Of a DNA stretch of 64,000 nucleotides, positions 1 through 14,440 are shown one piece after another. The notes below the pieces were generated by a model. That model ran no database searches. It saw nothing but the letters and a program-made list of their open reading frames with translations, and was not told the DNA's origin. Source of the DNA: Atopsyche davidsoni (taxonomy: Eukaryota; Arthropoda; Insecta; Trichoptera; Hydrobiosidae); contig JAILWY010000026.1 of the NCBI GenBank assembly GCA_022113835.1, forward strand, positions 7,901,001 through 7,965,000, written 5' to 3'. Positions within the stretch are counted from its first letter, which is position 1. Every line of letters begins with the position of its first letter. Both the position numbers and the translations under genes were made by a program.

Positions 1-3000
1 TACGAGTTCTTTTACGTTTACCATACATATATTACGAGTATAATGAATGTTTTTTATATTTTTCTATATTAAGTCATATGAAAATTTATGTAATCATTTC
101 ATCAATTGTCTGATATAAATAAATTTCAAATTTCACACCTGATTCCATAATAATTACTGAACTTAGATTTTAAAAATGCTACAAACAGGGTTAGTTGAGT
201 AGCTCAGTAGCAGTAAATGGTAAAAAAATTAAAGTAAAAATGTTTTTTTTATTTTTACTAAATAGAAATTGCATCTGTGACAATACATTTAAAAAAATAA
301 TATTGATTAATAATAATTTGATATTTGATTTGTTTTTTTTTTTTTTAAATTTATGTCTAATAATAAAAGTAACTACTATCTTTAAAAGGCAATAGTTAAA
401 AAAATAACAGAGAATTGAATTCAGAAACCGGAGCTAAAAGGCTCGCATACCTCGCTCTCAATTCCGACTTGTTGCAGTCAGTTGAGTCTTGATCGATGTA
501 ATTGGCGTTCAATTTGCTTAGGTCAGTGAAAATCATTTATGTAAAATATTTTAAATAAATTCACGGTAAAAATCAATTAATCCAAATAGGTGAGAGTACT
601 TTTTGAAGCACAGCCTTTAAATTTTTAATTAAATACAAACCGTGATATAACAACCGTGTGTCATGCATCAGTGCACTACAAAGTGCATAAAACCGCATAA
701 AATTTCATTATTAAGAGAGAAAAAAATCCAGCTAGTCCTACCTGACTTTTATTTATTCACAATTAAACAATAAACCTACACACAAATAAATAATGCAATA
801 GCCCAGAACGCACTGCGTATACATTATTTCAATACTAAGAGGCACCTGTATTTGAGTACTGTGTAAGTTCAAGAGATATATTTTGATAATTGAAAAATAC
901 TGAAATGGTAGTTGTTGCGTACATTACATATTCGGTTTTACTGCAAATACATATGACAGTATCTAATGAGGTCGATAAAGTCGGAATTACAGCAAGTAAC
1001 TCATGCGTATACGGATATTATAATAACGAATCGTCAGCTCTGATGGAAGAGAAGGTACTTATGCATGGAAGCAATAAAGCAATCATCGTAACAACGACCG
1101 TGTACTGGGAGGTTACTATGCGCTGCTTATAGGTGACAGCTTGTATTTCTGTACAAAAAACAATAAGATGTTAAAATCATAGGTGAACTTATTTTATGTG
1201 CACGTTTCATTCTCTCAATATAACATTATTAATCTGTTCGCCCACAGATATATTGATTTTAAATTAATATCTTCGGATGAATAATGTTATATCAGTCTTA
1301 AAAATAATCGTATCGTATTACATTTTATAATATGATTAAAACATATAATAACTATTTAAACAGATTTATATATATTTTACAGAAGTAGTAAAAATGAAGT
1401 TCGCCGTGGACTTTTAAGCTACTTCATACTGAGTGAATTTTAAGAGGCATAAAACAATATTTATATGAATAATAGATGTAGTTCAGAGTTAACGACTCGT
1501 TGGCTTAATAATTCCTGGCGTCTGTGAGACTAATCCGTGAGTAGCGCCTTACATATTGCACTCCTCCGCCTCTTCCGCATTGCACGGCGCGTGCAGCAAA
1601 TACACATATATTTAAAGTAATTATTATTTAAACTACTGCTATTAGTCTCAACTCTGTAAAATAACACGGTCAGTGAGCTCGAAGATGGGAGCGGAAGTAG
1701 CGAATCACCCTTTCGTAGGCGTACCGATATGACAAATTTCAAACAAATCAAACATTAAACTAGGCAATCATTGATATACAAAAAACTAATTTTTAAGAAT
1801 CTCCAAGAATGCAAAAATAGCAAAAAACTAAAGTAATCGTCACAAACCCGAAAATAGAGGAGCAGATTAGCTTAGAAAGAAAACCAAACGAAAAATATTG
1901 TAAACAGTACAAAGCGAAAAGAATTTCAGCTGCTAAGAAACATGAGATATTATTTAACATACGTTATTTGACGAGAGCAATTAATTATGTATGATATGAC
2001 AATCATGTGCGTTGAGATCCTAGGTGCTGAGATTTACAAAGAACAAAGTAAGATCTTGATTAAACAAAATTAGAATTAACGGAAGCTCTCACTGAAAATG
2101 TGAGAATAACAAGAATCGCGAATCAAGCTTCCTTTATAGCACCCGACATGGATTAATTAAATACCGATCGTTATGAAATAATGAATTGCTTGAATCAAAA
2201 AAGATCAAGAATGTAATCCCGAAGGTTCTCAGAGAAGATGCACAGACTCGCCAGCCTGACCTACTTAAATAATGAGCTATTTTATCTTGAAAAATACAAT
2301 TTTTTATACATAAAACTTGATGTACCTTTTCTTTAGAATCAATAATTAAGTAAAATATGAAGGAAAAGATAATTATTAAGATGGCCAGTAATACCAGTAA
2401 AAACAAAATTATTAATAAATGTATATAAATATTATACATAGTATTATTATAGATGATAAAACTTTTACTAGAAACAATCAATGTTTACTTCATAAATTTT
2501 ATTATTGAATTGCAAACAACTTTTTTTCATGAAGACAGCTTTCTTAAGTAAATTGGAAAATAAGACAGTTTTAATTTTTATTTTACTCTATATAATAAGC
2601 GTAAATTTCGAGCTGAATAATGATTACTAAGCTCGACGTCAATCACTTCTTTGAATTACATCCCACCATCGTTAAGTGTTGACGGGTAAAAATATTTTAT
2701 TTTACAGAATGATATTGACTACTTGCAGGATAGGCAAAGTAAAACATAAAAACTGTTATAGACCGGTCAATAAGTTTTCAAATTTTAAGTTTGAAATTTG
2801 ATCAATTTTAAATGATATAATTTTTTATTATATTATTATTATTTAATAAGTCATATATTATTAATTTTGTTTATAAAGAAAACCAAAAACTTTAACACCA
2901 GCTTCAATTTTTCATATTTATTCATCTGCAGTTTGTATTTACGTCAAATTCACTCCGAAATATACAAGCATAATAGAATCGTAAATAAATTTAAAAATAA

Positions 3001-5040
3001 GTAGGGCCTATTTCCGATAAATCAATACACTTATTCCAAACGCTGAAGGCGGAATGCTGTTCCAAAAACATCATCCCGTGAAGTTTGCGAAAATACATTT
3101 TTGTCGGGCCAAAAAAAATACATCGCCCCGCTTTGGTACAATAGTCATAGAGGAGCGAATATTGGGACGACCTCCGAGGCAATGGACCGACCGTCGATGG
3201 CAAAAAAAAATAGACATCAGGCGCGATGGGCTGAAAGTTTATATTGGAAATGAAAGCTGAAACACGATAATTTATTTAGAAGGTAATTCCGTAAAAAGTT
3301 TCGGAGATGTCTGGAAGCGAGATTGACGCAAGTTTCATTAATTAAATATATCTACAGATGTTTCCTCCGGACCACCAATAAAGATAATGGCATCTGCCTT
3401 GTATATGAAAACTATCCATACTAAAGTGATGTAGACCAAAAGTACCTACAACATTAATAATATACGTATAATATTTCTCCGAATTCTCAGCATACGTAAA
3501 ATAAATAAAAATGTCATTTGAAGGACTAAACCTTTATCTACTAAGCAATTCTATTGGACAACTGATGTGATTTTTTTATAAGGGAAACTAAACATCGATA
3601 AAGAAAATTCATGTCAAAACAGTTTATGTCCCATATACCAACAAACTTAGTGTAAACTTGAAATATATTATCCGCTATCGACGCAGGCATATGCGCTCCT
3701 CGGTACATAATGTGCGGTGGGTTGCGTAAATATTAGATAAGCGATTAAGCACCAGATTGATAATGTATAACTATGCATAATCCCACACAAGGAACAAAGG
3801 ACAATATATTAGATGTCATCTGCGATATTACCGACAGGCAATTAATTATCCCAGTAAAATTAAAGTCACAAGCATCGTCTTTGCCATGTCTATAGCGTTG
3901 CTTTTATATAAACTACTAAATATTTCGCCACTCGCCAATGGCAAAACAGATAAACTTCGATACCTCACTGATATGAACAAAATCTCGCCTGCGTGCCATT
4001 CACGCTTCTGATATCGGGTTCATAGTTAGTGATGCAACGATAAATACTAACATTGAATCTTTGGGTTCAACTTGATCAGATTTATCTTAAAACACTGTTT
4101 TCTCTAGATAAAACCAGTCTATACGCCGCCGATTTAAACTTTGCACTCCATTAACCTTAAGATTACCATTTGACATCTGGCAGCAATATTAAATATTATT
4201 TCTAAGTATCATTTTCATTTTTCCAATCCATTATAAAATACAAGTGTAGTTTACCTTAAACAATAACATTGTTTGTGCTGTTGCAAAAATGTATTAATAT
4301 AACTTAAAATTTAGACAGTGGATAATGATTTCCCCATGTTGACAAGTCAACAGTATCACATTACGAGCTCAATTCCCAAAACCGTGATTCATCGGCCGAA
4401 AAACTGAAAAATCACCTCAAGAATATAATGTTCACGAATCAAAGAGACAGAGATTGTTTGATGTACACACGTAAGCATACTGTGAGGAAATGAAGTGGAA
4501 GAGACCCGGCCGATATCCCATTGTGTCTATGTGAAAATGAGTAAAAGGTATGACTTTCGTTTATTTCATCCTCGTAATTTTCTTTTATCTATCCCATATA
4601 AACATATCTGCACCACATGAGCGCCATTCAAATGATTTTGATTGAAATAGTACAAATCTACAATAGAACAAGAAAAATATCTATCAATTTTGTTTTAAGT
4701 ATATTTAACTTATTAAATCGCTGATCGATACTTAAAAGAAAACGATAGACGTAACGCGGTCAGATTAACATAAATCATTAAATTAGTGTTAAATTTAAGT
4801 AAAGATTTAACGTCATCAGCATATTCCGATAATGTATGTAACTTATACTATTGTAAGAAAGATATATTGTAACATCACAAAATCACATCATACAGAATAA
4901 CTCTCAGTGAGTGATAGTTAAAAAAAACGTGTTGAAGCTGGTTCTTTAAGTATAGTCCCAAAGCGTAAGCTACTGTCCGGTTTATCTCGATACCCCCTAA
5001 GTTATAGTGTGTAATCGAATACGGCAGCAGATAAGTTTGG
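1..5040. other. AT-rich noncoding DNA
   Basis: No gene is supported. Short frames up to 115 codons (2134-2481, minus) are rich in Ile, Phe and Leu and look like translated AT-rich DNA. A TCAGTTG string at 478-485 resembles an arthropod initiator but has no other support. A possible LINE remnant lies near 3140. Confidence 0.6.
3140..3215 (+). pseudogene. Possible LINE C-terminal remnant
   Basis: The plus-strand frame reads EERILGRPPRQWTDRRWQKK, which has the G-R-P-P-x-x-W-T-D pattern of non-LTR retrotransposon C-termini. The expected continuation is not conserved. It is shorter and less certain than the copy near 49.8 kb. Confidence 0.25.
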
Positions 5041-5175
5041 GCGAACTCCAGTCACGTTTGCCGCAGGATATGGCACGCGGACGTCCCGGCGACCGCAGCC
5101 CCGGCCGAGGTCGAGCGCGAGACCTCTGACTGCAGGTCGGCTGCAACGCCAACGACCACCGCCACCGAAAGCTGA
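5041..5175. promoter_or_regulatory. Small GC-rich island
   Basis: About 135 bp of CpG-rich DNA in AT-rich surroundings. It contains GAGACCTCTGACTGCAGG (5119-5136), a near-copy of a segment in the promoter-like region at 15326-15344. A regulatory role is inferred. Confidence 0.25.
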
Positions 5176-8119
5176 CTAATCCACAGTGGTTGCCTGAAAT
5201 ACAGTGGCTATTGTGGAAATTTCACAATACTATAAACAAACATCTATATAATGAATTACGTTAAATAAACAAGATATTAATGCATAAACAAGAAAAAATT
5301 TGTTAATTAAAACCTTAAATGAATTAATTAAAAAAAAAACAGTAAATCGTAAAAACTACCTTTGTATTGAGTTTAACTTCTGTTTTTTTATGCAAATAAT
5401 TTCAAACCAATTTAACCAAACTGCAGAGGTGATAGAGCGTGCTATTTCGATTGTCATGTAAAAAAAAATATTAAATTATTCACAAATTGCATGTTTGTAG
5501 TATCTCAGTACGTGTCGTATTTCACTAAATCAAAAACGATGTGAGACACGATTTTCAAGCATTGGTGTGTGTTAATTAGCATTAATATGACAGAAGTCCC
5601 AACGAAACTAAGATTGATTTAAAACAATAAAGTCTCCGCGTGTAAACGCCAATCACTCCACGCGGCCGTCCATAATTCTTCGTGATATCCGTCTTGTCAG
5701 CCCGCTGACTTATATTCCGCAGCATTATCATTGTTTTGACATACCGCGAGAGTGGAGTGCGCCGCACAGCCGCCGGCATAATGAGTGATACTAAACAGTT
5801 AAACCGCCCAGATCGATCAATCACCGCGGAGTGCTACGCGCGTTTAACTTATAATAATTTCAGAATCAAATATGAACTTTAGTATCATACCGCCTTGATA
5901 TTCCGCAGGCCTTGACTGCTTATTTTAAAATCCAGTCTGGTAGATATTGCTATTGGAATACATATCAATCTATCAGAAGAAACTGACAGCTAACAATAAC
6001 AAGTAAGCTCTTCTATAAATAAATTAATGAGAAAAATATACGTGGAAAACTCTTTAATCCTTGGACAAACATTGCGGGTATCGGCAGGGCGTACTCTCAC
6101 CGGGCCGGCACGCCGATGTCAGGAATGACTTCCATCGACAGTCTCGTCACGTCCGTGTCGTATCATAGTTCTTGGGCGGATGCAATGCTCAGAGTCGCTC
6201 GCCAATAAAACTATTGTGATAAATTCCGAGCTGGGAAACATAAAAAGTTTTGTTTCCTAATGACACGACCGCAAATAAAATCGAGTAGACAAAAGATAAA
6301 ATAAAATTACTATCTTCTTGCGCCTTGGCATTTTGTATTCAGGAGTGTCAACCTGGCGAAACTCGCGGGCCGCTTTTAATGTCAGCTGGGTTTAACAATC
6401 CAATCAAAATCTTATAGAGATAGGCCGCTGTTAAATATTATTAAATATATCCTAGACTAAATTAAAGCATATCTATTGTTTTCCAATACGCTGATACATT
6501 AGTTTTTATAATTAAAATTATATAACTTAAGGATATACTTTTAACGAAAGGAATATATTCCGTGAATAGGGCCGCCGTGTATGACCGTATCTGCAAATTT
6601 AAAAACATAACTGCCATTCACACGTCGATTAAAACTTCTTCCTGGAAATTCGTATGACGCCAAGTCGGTCGGTCAACTCCCTTTGAAAATTAAAAAATAT
6701 ATATATGATGAGTCAAACGGCTGACAGGTAGCTTTTGGCGGGAACATTTAGGTGTTACCAAAATCCCGTCGTATCACCTATAATTAATAAATCATCATTG
6801 TTATTTATAGTCACGTACAAATCGTGCGCCCGGTGTGTTGAGTGAAAACATATAGTTGATATTTAAGCAATGCGACTCTCCAAACTTGAAAATCCATCGC
6901 ATATCGCATATCCGTGCGTGCTCTACAAATATAGAGACTGCAATTCATATGAATGTTTTGTAATATTATTATACAAATTTGGAACTGTTTCATTACACAT
7001 ACTGAATCCAAAAGGAAGCCACTCCTTGTGATATAATGCATATGGGTCTTACATCAATGCGCAGTATTGATTTGCAATTGAAATACCATTGTAACAACGG
7101 ACTGTTATTGTCCTGCTCACATACGTAGTAACGTCGAATACCATAAGCCATCGAGTTGTTTCACGCTTGATTTAACTGAATTTTTGAAACGCACAAAAAC
7201 CTACGCTGATATTATACTTGCGAATAATTTTTGATCCGCATTCATTTCGAGCACCCGAGAGAAATCAAATCTAAATACTTAAAACAATGCATTTGCCACG
7301 GCTTTTAACCCATTGCAACCCGCGTTGACTCGTGAAAAAAGCATCTATGGGTAGACCGCACTCGCTCGGTTAACAAGAAATCGACGAGCCGTAATATTCC
7401 AACTTCAGAAAGAAAGGTATCTTTGCTGCTTTGCCGATAAGCCGGGCAATATTTAAGCGCTGAGCCGTTTGTCACTACTATGTGCGGGGACAAGCGGCAT
7501 TCTCCGGAATAAAACAAGACGGGAATTTGTGTAAGACAGTCCGTAGCCGCCTAGGCCAGAAAAAAGGAACCCCAGATGCGTCTGTGCAAGAATATTTATT
7601 TCTTATTTCAAGATATTAAAAGTTATTTAAAAAAATAACAGAAATGCTCCGCGTCTTATTGGAATTTATTTCGTCTCGATTAACTAAATGAACGAATTTT
7701 TTTTTTTTTTAATATTAATGATATTTCTTCTAATTAATATTAAGTCAAATTACAAGAATTTGTTGGAAAAAGCGCGGAAAAATATATTACCATAAAAAAA
7801 ACACCACAAAGTGCTGTTTTAGCGCATGACTTTAATACATTCTAATAAACAAGAATAATTATGATTTATTAAAGCTAACATACCAAAATAGAACTTACAT
7901 TGTAGTGAATTGCGGCAAGGCAAATATGTAAATTTATTAAAATACATAATGACGAAAATATATTACTATTTGTGTGGCATATAAAAGACAGTACAGCTAG
8001 GGCGGCGTAATTTATTCTATTTCGCGGTTGAAACAACAATATATTCCCATGACGAGTTATAAATAATCCGAAATCGTTATGAGCGGAAAGCATTGTACAT
8101 TAACCAATAACAAAGTGGG
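5176..8119. other. AT-rich noncoding DNA with GC-richer patches
   Basis: Two moderately GC-rich patches (about 5630-5840 and 6050-6200) may be regulatory. No convincing coding frame, RNA gene or mobile element was seen. Confidence 0.55.
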
Positions 8120-8230
8120 TGCCCGGTCAGACGCACCCGCGCCCGCCGGGATTCGTTCTTTTGATCAAATTTTCCAACGCGAACAAACGAGACGCGTCCG
8201 AGGGCTCGGGGGAGCGACCCGGGGGCTGCC

Positions 8231-8307
8231 CGGAGGCGGCCCGGAGGCGGCCCTGAGGCGGCCCTGAGGCGGCCCTGAGGCGACCCTGAGGCGGCACGGA
8301 GGCGGCC
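8231..8307 (+). repeat. 11-bp GC-rich minisatellite
   Basis: Seven copies of C(T/G)GAGGCGGCC with single-base variants. It lies in a GC-rich island (about 8120-8340) and produces the repeated minus-strand peptide of the overlapping frame. Confidence 0.9.
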
Positions 8308-8399
8308 CTGCAGCTCCCGCTGTGGAGTCCGCGAATTGCCAAGAAAACCCGACTTGCAGACACTAATTGACTACGCCGTGCTTCGTGGTTATTAGCACG

Positions 8400-11300
8400 A
8401 AACTGTCAAAATGCTAACACGTTTACATAAAAATACCGTCAAGCGACAAAAAATGACAATTCAAAAACCTAAGTCATTTGATTTATTATTTGTCGCTTGA
8501 AATATAAGGAACAATAAAATAATCCTTGTGATAATTCGTGATGTATTGACTTATTTTACTTTAATTAATTTCTTTTTGCATCTTTCAGAATAAAAATTTA
8601 ATTTTATTAATTAAAAAGATAATTAGAATAAAAAAAGTATCTTTTCAAATACTAATACATAAAAACTTATTAAAATAAAATTTCTTATATAATATTCCTA
8701 AATTTTGGCAAAATATTAATTATGTTTATTCCAAATTCTTAATTTTACAAATAATCTTCCTGGTATATAAACAAAATATGTATTAAAAAGACAAAGTTTG
8801 TATATAATATTATATTTGAGCACATTAATGTTAAAATGTACGTATATCATGAACGTGTAAGTTGTGAGCAAGGGCTGGAACTTTTCCGCCCGAAGCTGCA
8901 AGTCGCGGACATGAGCGCGTCTCGGGCAGTAACGAGAACGGAGAACTTTGCGCCGGCGATAGATAATAAAAAAAGTATATATTGCAGTTTGTGACTTCGC
9001 CGGATAGTTCAGTCTTTAATAGAGGTATTAGCTATAACGTATTTTCTTTTCAAAGTATGATTGAAATATGTCTATTTTCGCCAGTGCTTCTGGCAGTGAA
9101 AAACTCATGAAAACGCCTTGAAAGGAACGAGATAAGTATTATTATATACCACCAGAATGAGCGAATGTATGTAAAGAAACAACTTTTTTCAAGTTTCTTA
9201 TTTAAGCAATCGATTAACACAACATAAAAATCTAAATTCTATATTTGAATATACATAGTTCAATACGAAATAAAAAATAGGGTCTATTGCTTATAAAAAT
9301 TACTTTACTATTCAAGGTAAAAAAACGTGAAAATTCACGTAAAACAAATGTGTATTTCTGATAAAGCGAAAGAATTATATCTTTGAATAATCCATGACCT
9401 TTCTAAGCATACCTAAATTATGTGTGCGTATCAGCAGAGGTCATCTTTCATTAGGTTCATGGTGAACATAGCACATTTGAAAAGATAAAAATGTTTTTAA
9501 CGTTATAAACAAAACATCTCATAGTTTGATTTATTTTTCACTGTCATGATTCCAAGTAAACATTTAGCGTTCGCCGCACGCGAGCCGACCGCGGGAGACG
9601 CGTATTCCTTGGAAACGCTTGCGAACTGCGTTAGGCAATAAATAGAAACGAGAGCTTTGCATATCGCTATCAACAAATGAACGCGAGCATTGAGCAACGA
9701 TAAAATGGACATCCGCTTTTAAAGCTTTCAGTGTATTAAAAGATAAGTAGGTTTTTATTTTATAAACAAAAATCGCAAAAAATCGAGCGAGTTCCCTGTA
9801 TCAAACGTGAAACTAATATTTATTTTATTTAGCGCAGCAGTAATGTTCAGTTCTAATATAAATTAATTAGCGAATAAATATTGGCATCTTTTGTATTCAA
9901 AACGGCAACCATTGCGCGGCGTAAAACTCGCTTTGTTCAAGCTAATTGGATATTTCACAAAAAAAGTAAATACAAAATAGCAGTTTATTGCTATAGTAAA
10001 ACAAACAACGCAGTCGATTTGAGCCCAGTGCAGACACGTTGATAATTCAAATAAATCAGGTGCGTTTAAATTGTAAAATAATACGTATCGTTCAAATGGA
10101 ATTTCATCTGCCAATGAAAAAGATCTGTTTGTCGTGTGAAATCAACGGGAAAAAACATCATAAAGTTAAGAAAACTCGCTCGATAGAATCATATATTTTA
10201 TTATGAGCATTACAATAGAGGCAGCGAATAATACTGCAACTCTAAAACAGCTAGGTGAAAAATCGAGATACCCACGCAAGTATTTCTTTATTACATTAAG
10301 TTGGTAATTTATCTTTCTCGACTAATTTAGATATTTTATTTTGTAAAATCGCTGGGCCATCAATTAATGATTGACCGAAGTATGATGGTTCTAGTAAATT
10401 TAATAACGAAAATACATCAGTTGAAATAGCAACGAAATCATTTTTTTTTAAATTATTTTGACAGCTGGCGAGATTGTTTAGTGTAACAGATAATTATATT
10501 TTGTTGATATTTCCAGGTATTGGACAGTTATATTATTATGAGGAAAATGTCTTAATATTTCGCACTAGATGAAATTATGAAAAATTTTACATTATATTTT
10601 TAGGTTTCAAGCACAATAAACCCATTAAATAAAAAAAAACTGATTTATTTAATATTTTACAGTAATCATATAAAAAAAAAACTAAAACTTACTTCCGTAT
10701 AGCTTGCCAAGCCTACAATGTGTAAGTATTTTTTTTGTTGTTAATATATAATAAATTGTCATTCTTATTTTTTATTGCTTTAACAATAAAATAAGACTAT
10801 TTTAAGCAAAACAATATATTCACGATTCAACCACAAAGAATAAGAGATAAGAAATATTGTTTGCATACACAATCACGACTATTTTTTTTTAATAATTCAA
10901 ATATTATCAACACTATAGTATGAATTACAGCGTTGTACGCTCCTCCCGCCGATAAACATTCATCTCCGATAACCATTTACGATTCTGAGCGAGCTAATAC
11001 CAAAGTGTTTTGATCTATAATCATATCTAAAGGTATTTGCGTCCTCGTATCTCCTCTTTTACTGCGTAATAGCATCCATTTGCTAGCACGACTTAAGGAA
11101 AATGCAAATGATGAATAATTATACATTTAATAATAAACAAACATTACATAAATGTTTCCATTATGCTGAACTACACATTTCACTCAGCAACCCTGCGTTG
11201 CCCGATGCCTAACGGGATTAAATACACGCATTCTTAGAATACACGGTGTTTCAAATGTCATGACAGTTATCACCAGGAAATGTAGGAATGCGTGGATACA

Positions 11301-11648
11301 AGCCGAAAAAAAGAAATAATTTTCCAAACTATCTTATTTCGAGTTGTTGTTTTTACAACGCTTAAATAGTTGGCACGCAGTGGATTCTAAATTGTAGCAT
11401 GCAATTTTTTATACTCAATAGACAAAATGTTGAGTATATAACGTAGGAACCTTACATAATAAATATATGGAAATTACCATCAATTTGAGTCAATAAAAAA
11501 AAAAACAATAAATCATAATAAAATCAATAATAAATCAGAAAAATGTATTTAGGGGAATGCAAAAATTTGTTTCTTGCATAGAAATGTATGCAGAATTGGT
11601 ATGAAATATACAGTACTCAAAATTCAAACATTTAATTTTCAACCAATG
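8400..11648. other. AT-rich noncoding DNA
   Basis: Frames up to 83 codons look accidental. No mobile element ends or RNA genes were recognised. Confidence 0.6.
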
Positions 11649-11656
11649 TCTTATAC

Positions 11657-11774
11657 CACGGGTCCCCAACCTTTTAGGACCCAAGAGCACAAATGGCGCC
11701 CGCCGGACGGGCGGCGGGCGCCATTTATTTTTTCAAGGTATTTTTCTGCTCCCGAAAGTACTTCCAAAGCCCAG

Positions 11775-11838
<64 letters not shown>

Positions 11839-13119
11839 GATTTTCTAGAAGCGCTACTTAGTTTTTGGCTTTCACATATAGATGGCGCTTACTACATATT
11901 AAACGCAATAATTTTTTTTTATAATATATTATGGATTGGCTGGGCTACACTTGGCCAAAAAGTGTAAAATTGGTGGGATGAATGGTTTCGGTCCGACGGT
12001 CATTTTATTGTCACGGTATTCGTGTACTGACAGAGACATGGCAAAAATGTGTAGCTAGCGAGGGACGATACTTTGAATAAACTATTTTTATTATTGTATT
12101 TTTTTTTAAATTATCCACTTTTCATTGATAAAAAAAAACCAGAAACTTGTGGCACACCTAGTTGGACATTTGATTTATTTAATTGTCACTTTATTTTGCT
12201 ATATCGAAAGTTGATTTTTTTACAGAGAAAAAACTATAAATTATATTTATCTATTTTTTATTATTTAATTAACGTCCATTTTAAGGGTAAAATAAAATCT
12301 TGAAGATGTTGAAAAATTGGATAAAATGACGACTTTTCAAAACCAAAGTTTGTTAATGATTTTTTTTTTTAAATTTTTTAAATAATATGGCGCACATGGT
12401 TTATATTTAATCTTTTAATTTCAATTAAAAAAAAAACTTTTAAATGTTTAGGACTCTTGTAAAATGGGCCAGATGAATCTCCAAATTCCTACAATCGGGA
12501 TTTTTTTTTTTTATCATATTAATAGTAAATTTATAAGATATAAAAATATATTTTATTCGAAAGAAGGAATGTATCAAACTTTTTGCATTTAAATTTTTTC
12601 GATTGGTGCAATGGATTTTTCGCAAAACGGACTAGAAAATGATTAAAAAAACTCGATTATGCAGACTAGGCCCTTAAGCTCCAAAAGGTACGTCGGTGTG
12701 ATTTTGTTTATTTCAAAATGCATAAATATAATGAATATTAAAAGTTTATTTCATAAACATTGGCCCGCTCAGGTAACTAGCCGCCCTAAACCAGACGCTG
12801 ATTTGTAAATCTAATTAAGATTATTGTCCCATCGACGCTCGGCAAAAATAATTTTATTGCCCGTCGGTACCTGTCCTAAACCGAAAATATTTTCAAAACC
12901 CACAAACTCCAATGGCGTTCTAATTTTTCGCCCACTGTTTAATTAATTTTTTTTTTGATTACTAAATATTTTTTTTTTTTTTTAATATTTTTTTTTTTTT
13001 TTTAAATATTTTTTTTTTTAACATAAATATTTTTTTAATTGTGGTCGGAGAGCGGCGGGCGCACGTAAAATCGTCGGCGGGCGCCATGGCGCCCGCGGGC
13101 ACAGGGTTGGGGACCACCG
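11657..13119. mobile_element. hAT-type DNA transposon, nonautonomous, with 8-bp TSD
   Basis: The element is flanked by an exact 8-bp duplication TCTTATAC (11649-11656 and 13120-13127). The ends are inverted repeats: CACGGGTCCCCAACC on the left, and CGGTGGTCCCCAACC when the right end is reverse-complemented. The GGTCCCCAACC core, 8-bp duplication and subterminal GC-rich palindromes fit hAT elements. A 14-bp stem hairpin (AAATGGCGCCCGCC, 11691-11726) lies near the left end, and a perfect 20-bp palindrome (13077-13096) near the right. The interior is AT-rich with a 60-base A run (11777-11836) and three T-rich blocks (12950-13035). Only short frames without recognisable transposase motifs are present, so it is probably nonautonomous or decayed. 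Confidence 0.85.
11777..11836 (+). repeat. Poly-A tract of 60 bases inside the hAT element
   Basis: An uninterrupted run of A inside the transposon. It encodes the lysine run in the overlapping 95-codon frame, which is an artefact. Its exact length may be affected by assembly or sequencing error. Confidence 0.9.
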
Positions 13120-13312
13120 TCTTATACTGTAGAAAAAAATACCATTCACCCTAACTCCAAACAGAGCAGACTAAAAAATAAACAATTTCGAAATGGTTAA
13201 GTTTCAATTCCGTTGCTCGGGAGCGGGGCGATAATTAGATTAGTGTGCGACTAGCCCCCACCCCGCCGAGGATGTTTTAATTCGATTTCCCCGGCGCGCC
13301 CGCCCCTCGGCC

Positions 13313-13398
13313 GGCCGGCAGTGACGGACCGGCCGGTAGTGACGGACCGGCCGGCAGTGACGGACCAACCGGCCGGTAGTGACGGACCGGCCGTCAGG
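13313..13398 (+). repeat. 18-bp GC-rich minisatellite
   Basis: Four copies of GGCCGG(C/T)AGTGACGGACC, with a 4-bp AACC insertion before the fourth, then a partial copy. It lies about 190 bp to the right of the hAT element. Confidence 0.9.
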
Positions 13399-14339
13399 CG
13401 GCGGCGTTTCAAAGCGCAGATTATGCCCGCAAGGCTGCGTCTAATTCAACGCAACTCAATGTGTTCCAATCCGTTCCTAATTAAAAACAGAATTTGATTC
13501 TTTCTTTGTAAATAATGCGTAACGGTTTGAGTTGAAAATTACGAAAAGGGACTGAGGGCTTTCTAGAACCTTTTCAGGTCATCAGTTTTTCGAAATTAAA
13601 TAAAACGACATGCTTACAATGTTCTTTTTGTATAATTAAATCAGCTTAAATATTAAAAGTTATTTTCATAATTTTGTCTCAAAACAATGTGTCAGATAAC
13701 CCGCCACGCAGGATAGGCCTAGATTAATGTAAATAAGAAAACTGACCCCTGTATGATATTATGATTGCAATTGTATAATCTTCGCGGGCTTCGTGAGATA
13801 ATTCCTTGCATCTATAATACTAAACAGGGAGGTGTTTGAAAACACACTGTCGCGTTACTGCCATCGAAAATACAATTTTTTCTAGTTACAAATAACGTAC
13901 GATAATCATTCACTGTATCAAAAGGCATGTGTATGTTTTGTGATAAAGTTTAAAATTAAATATTTGTATTAAGCCATCCGTAAAAAGTAATTTATCTTCA
14001 ATTGATGTTATATCGCAAGACCGTAAAATAACATTTATTATAGAACTCCAAGGATTTCTCTCAGATCGTCTAATTTATTTCCATCAAAACAACTGATAAA
14101 TTTTCTCGTCAATAATAAAACATAAACGAAAGAGAAAAAATAAAGCAACTTCCTTATTGTTGTCAGTAAAGATTTATTGTCTTACTTCTTCCAAAATGTT
14201 AAATTAATGAGATGAGAAAGCTCAAAGCTTTACTGGGAAAGTTTGAATATTTATCGCGCGGTATTTTTTCCCAAACGTCATAAACAAGATCAGAGACCGC
14301 ACAGATGTCTTATTTCTAATTGACAATCATTTAAAAAAA

Positions 14340-14440
14340 AAAATTCTTCAATTTTGAGTACGCACAAGTAGATATTTACCCGACCAGAATTCGACTCGGG
14401 TTTCCTCTCGCAACTCGATGAGAATGCTGTGCCGCTCTTT
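14340..14440 (-). mobile_element. Possible tRNA-derived SINE remnant
   Basis: On the minus strand GAGTCGAATTCTGG resembles a pol III B box and is followed by GTCGGGTAAATATC, like the head-to-body junction of some lepidopteran SINEs; a CGGCACAGC stretch precedes it. No clear A box, target duplication or tail could be fixed. Confidence 0.2.

Noticed and set aside
11574..11861. 95-codon frame with a lysine run
   Set aside because: The lysines come from the poly-A tract inside the hAT element and the frame crosses the transposon end.
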